Assembly: GCF_049675895.1 (NCBI RefSeq)
Contig: NZ_CP183834.1
Span: 1,922,001 to 1,986,000 of the forward strand
Source: Ampullimonas aquatilis
GTDB taxonomy: Bacteria > Pseudomonadota > Gammaproteobacteria > Burkholderiales > Burkholderiaceae_D
Length of the DNA stretch: 64,000 bases
Direction: 5' to 3'
Shown here: piece after piece, positions 63,219 to 64,000 of the stretch
How the letters are laid out: each line of letters opens with the position of its first letter
Position numbering within the stretch: the stretch's first letter is position 1
The notes under the pieces: model-generated
What the model saw: the letters and a program-made list of their open reading frames with translations, nothing else
Databases searched by the model: none
What the model was told of the DNA's origin: nothing
Position numbers and translations under genes: made by a program

Positions 63219-64000
63219 ATGAATGAACCTACCAAAAAAGTCTGGCGCAAAGCACCGCGTGATGTATCGACAACACCCACTGACAGCGAAGCCACGACAG
63301 TAACAACGAAATCAAAACCCGTCAGCAACAATCTGAATCGCCCCTTTACACGCACCAAACTGGCCAACCGCCCTACCCCAAACACACCAGAGCATGGTAC
63401 TTACACAGGCAACAGCTTGGTCAATCAGTCGGCAAGCAGCAACGCAACTGCTCCTGCGGCAGCGCCGAGCGGCATACGCTTGTCCAAACGCATGTCCGAG
63501 CTGGGCCTGGCGTCGCGCCGTGAAGCCGACGAATGGATTGAAAAAGGCTGGGTCTATGTGGATGGCCAGCGCATTACCGAACTGGGTACGCGTATCAAAC
63601 CAGAGCAGAAAATCAGTATTGATCGTGCGGCGCGCAACCAGCAGGCTGGCCGTGTCACGATTTTGCTGCATAAGCCGATTGGCTATGTCTCTGGGCAGGC
63701 TGAAGATGGCTACAAGCCAGCGATTGTGCTGGCGGTGCCCGACAACCGCTGGAATGGCGACAATTCGGACATTGAATTTGAAGGCAGTCACTTACGCAGT
63801 CTGGCACCGGCCGGCCGCCTGGATATTGATTCCACCGGCCTCTTGGTACTGACGCAGGATGGCCGGATTGCCAAACAGTTGATTGGTGAAGATTCGGAAA
63901 TGGAAAAGGAATATCTGGTGCGTGTGGCCTATGAAAAAGGAGGTCGACTGCCTGACTCAGACTTGCGTCGCCTCAACTTTGGCCTGTCACTGGATGGTCA
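63219..64000 (+). CDS. Pseudouridine synthase of RluB/RluF type, cut by the window end
   Basis: ATG 63219 lies two bases after the glnD stop; 260 codons are present and the frame is still open at 64000. A polar, Thr/Asn-rich leader of about 85 residues precedes an S4 RNA-binding domain (RLSKRMSELGLASRREADEW) and the catalytic domain (LLHKPIGYVSGQ; GRLDIDSTGLLVLT with the catalytic Asp). The GRLD motif and S4 order fit large-subunit rRNA synthases of the RsuA/RluB/E/F branch; RluF is the likeliest. Confidence 0.88.
   Translation, partial: MNEPTKKVWRKAPRDVSTTPTDSEATTVTTKSKPVSNNLNRPFTRTKLANRPTPNTPEHGTYTGNSLVNQSASSNATAPAAAPSGIRLSKRMSELGLASRREADEWIEKGWVYVDGQRITELGTRIKPEQKISIDRAARNQQAGRVTILLHKPIGYVSGQAEDGYKPAIVLAVPDNRWNGDNSDIEFEGSHLRSLAPAGRLDIDSTGLLVLTQDGRIAKQLIGEDSEMEKEYLVRVAYEKGGRLPDSDLRRLNFGLSLDG

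Overview
The window is from a betaproteobacterium, most likely Burkholderiales and Oxalobacteraceae-like. That placement rests on the gene order smpB / ratA-rnfH / guaB-guaA, the rpsB-tsf-pyrH-frr-uppS-cdsA-dxr-rseP-bamA-skp-lpxD-fabZ-lpxA-lpxB-rnhB run and the moderate GC of the core genes; genus is not resolved. There are two halves. Bases 1 to about 27100 are a horizontally acquired genomic island devoted to metal handling. Bases 27107 to 64000 are ordinary chromosomal core. The island abuts the 3' end of guaA, a known integration hot spot, with a tyrosine integrase and an AlpA-type regulator at that edge; its other end lies left of the window.

Island, left part (1-2996): the tail of an RND metal pump, a double zinc-ribbon protein, a one-helix protein, a decayed CDF transporter, a His-rich periplasmic protein and an unexpected lone FlgB-like flagellar rod protein. 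Island, middle (2997-15849): a transposon-like unit with Tn3/Tn21-family ends and a 5-bp target duplication (CAATA at 2992-2996 and 15850-15854) but no transposase. It carries a P1B-type metal ATPase, two small membrane-protein genes, an intact CDF exporter, a telA-terD-unknown-vWA operon, a short DUF2325 protein and a TonB-dependent iron receptor behind a Fur-box-like site. Its right end holds a scrambled remnant of its own left half.

Island, right part (15855-27106): a minus-strand operon czcI-czcC-czcB-czcA-PII-like-htrA for tripartite metal efflux, with an IS256-family element inserted two bases before the czcI start codon, then alpA, the integrase and clustered short repeats next to guaA.

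Core: GMP synthesis (guaB, guaA); phospholipid recycling (aas-like, lplT-like); ribosome rescue and neighbours (smpB, ratA, rnfH); glutathione-dependent formaldehyde oxidation (adhC, fghA); membrane quality control (qmcA-like, nfeD-like); gluconeogenic PEP synthase and its regulator (ppsA, divergent ppsR); an rRNA methyltransferase; the lipid A, outer-membrane and isoprenoid cluster from rnhB up to rpsB; and divergent map-glnD followed by a pseudouridine synthase cut by the window end. No rRNA, tRNA or CRISPR array was seen.
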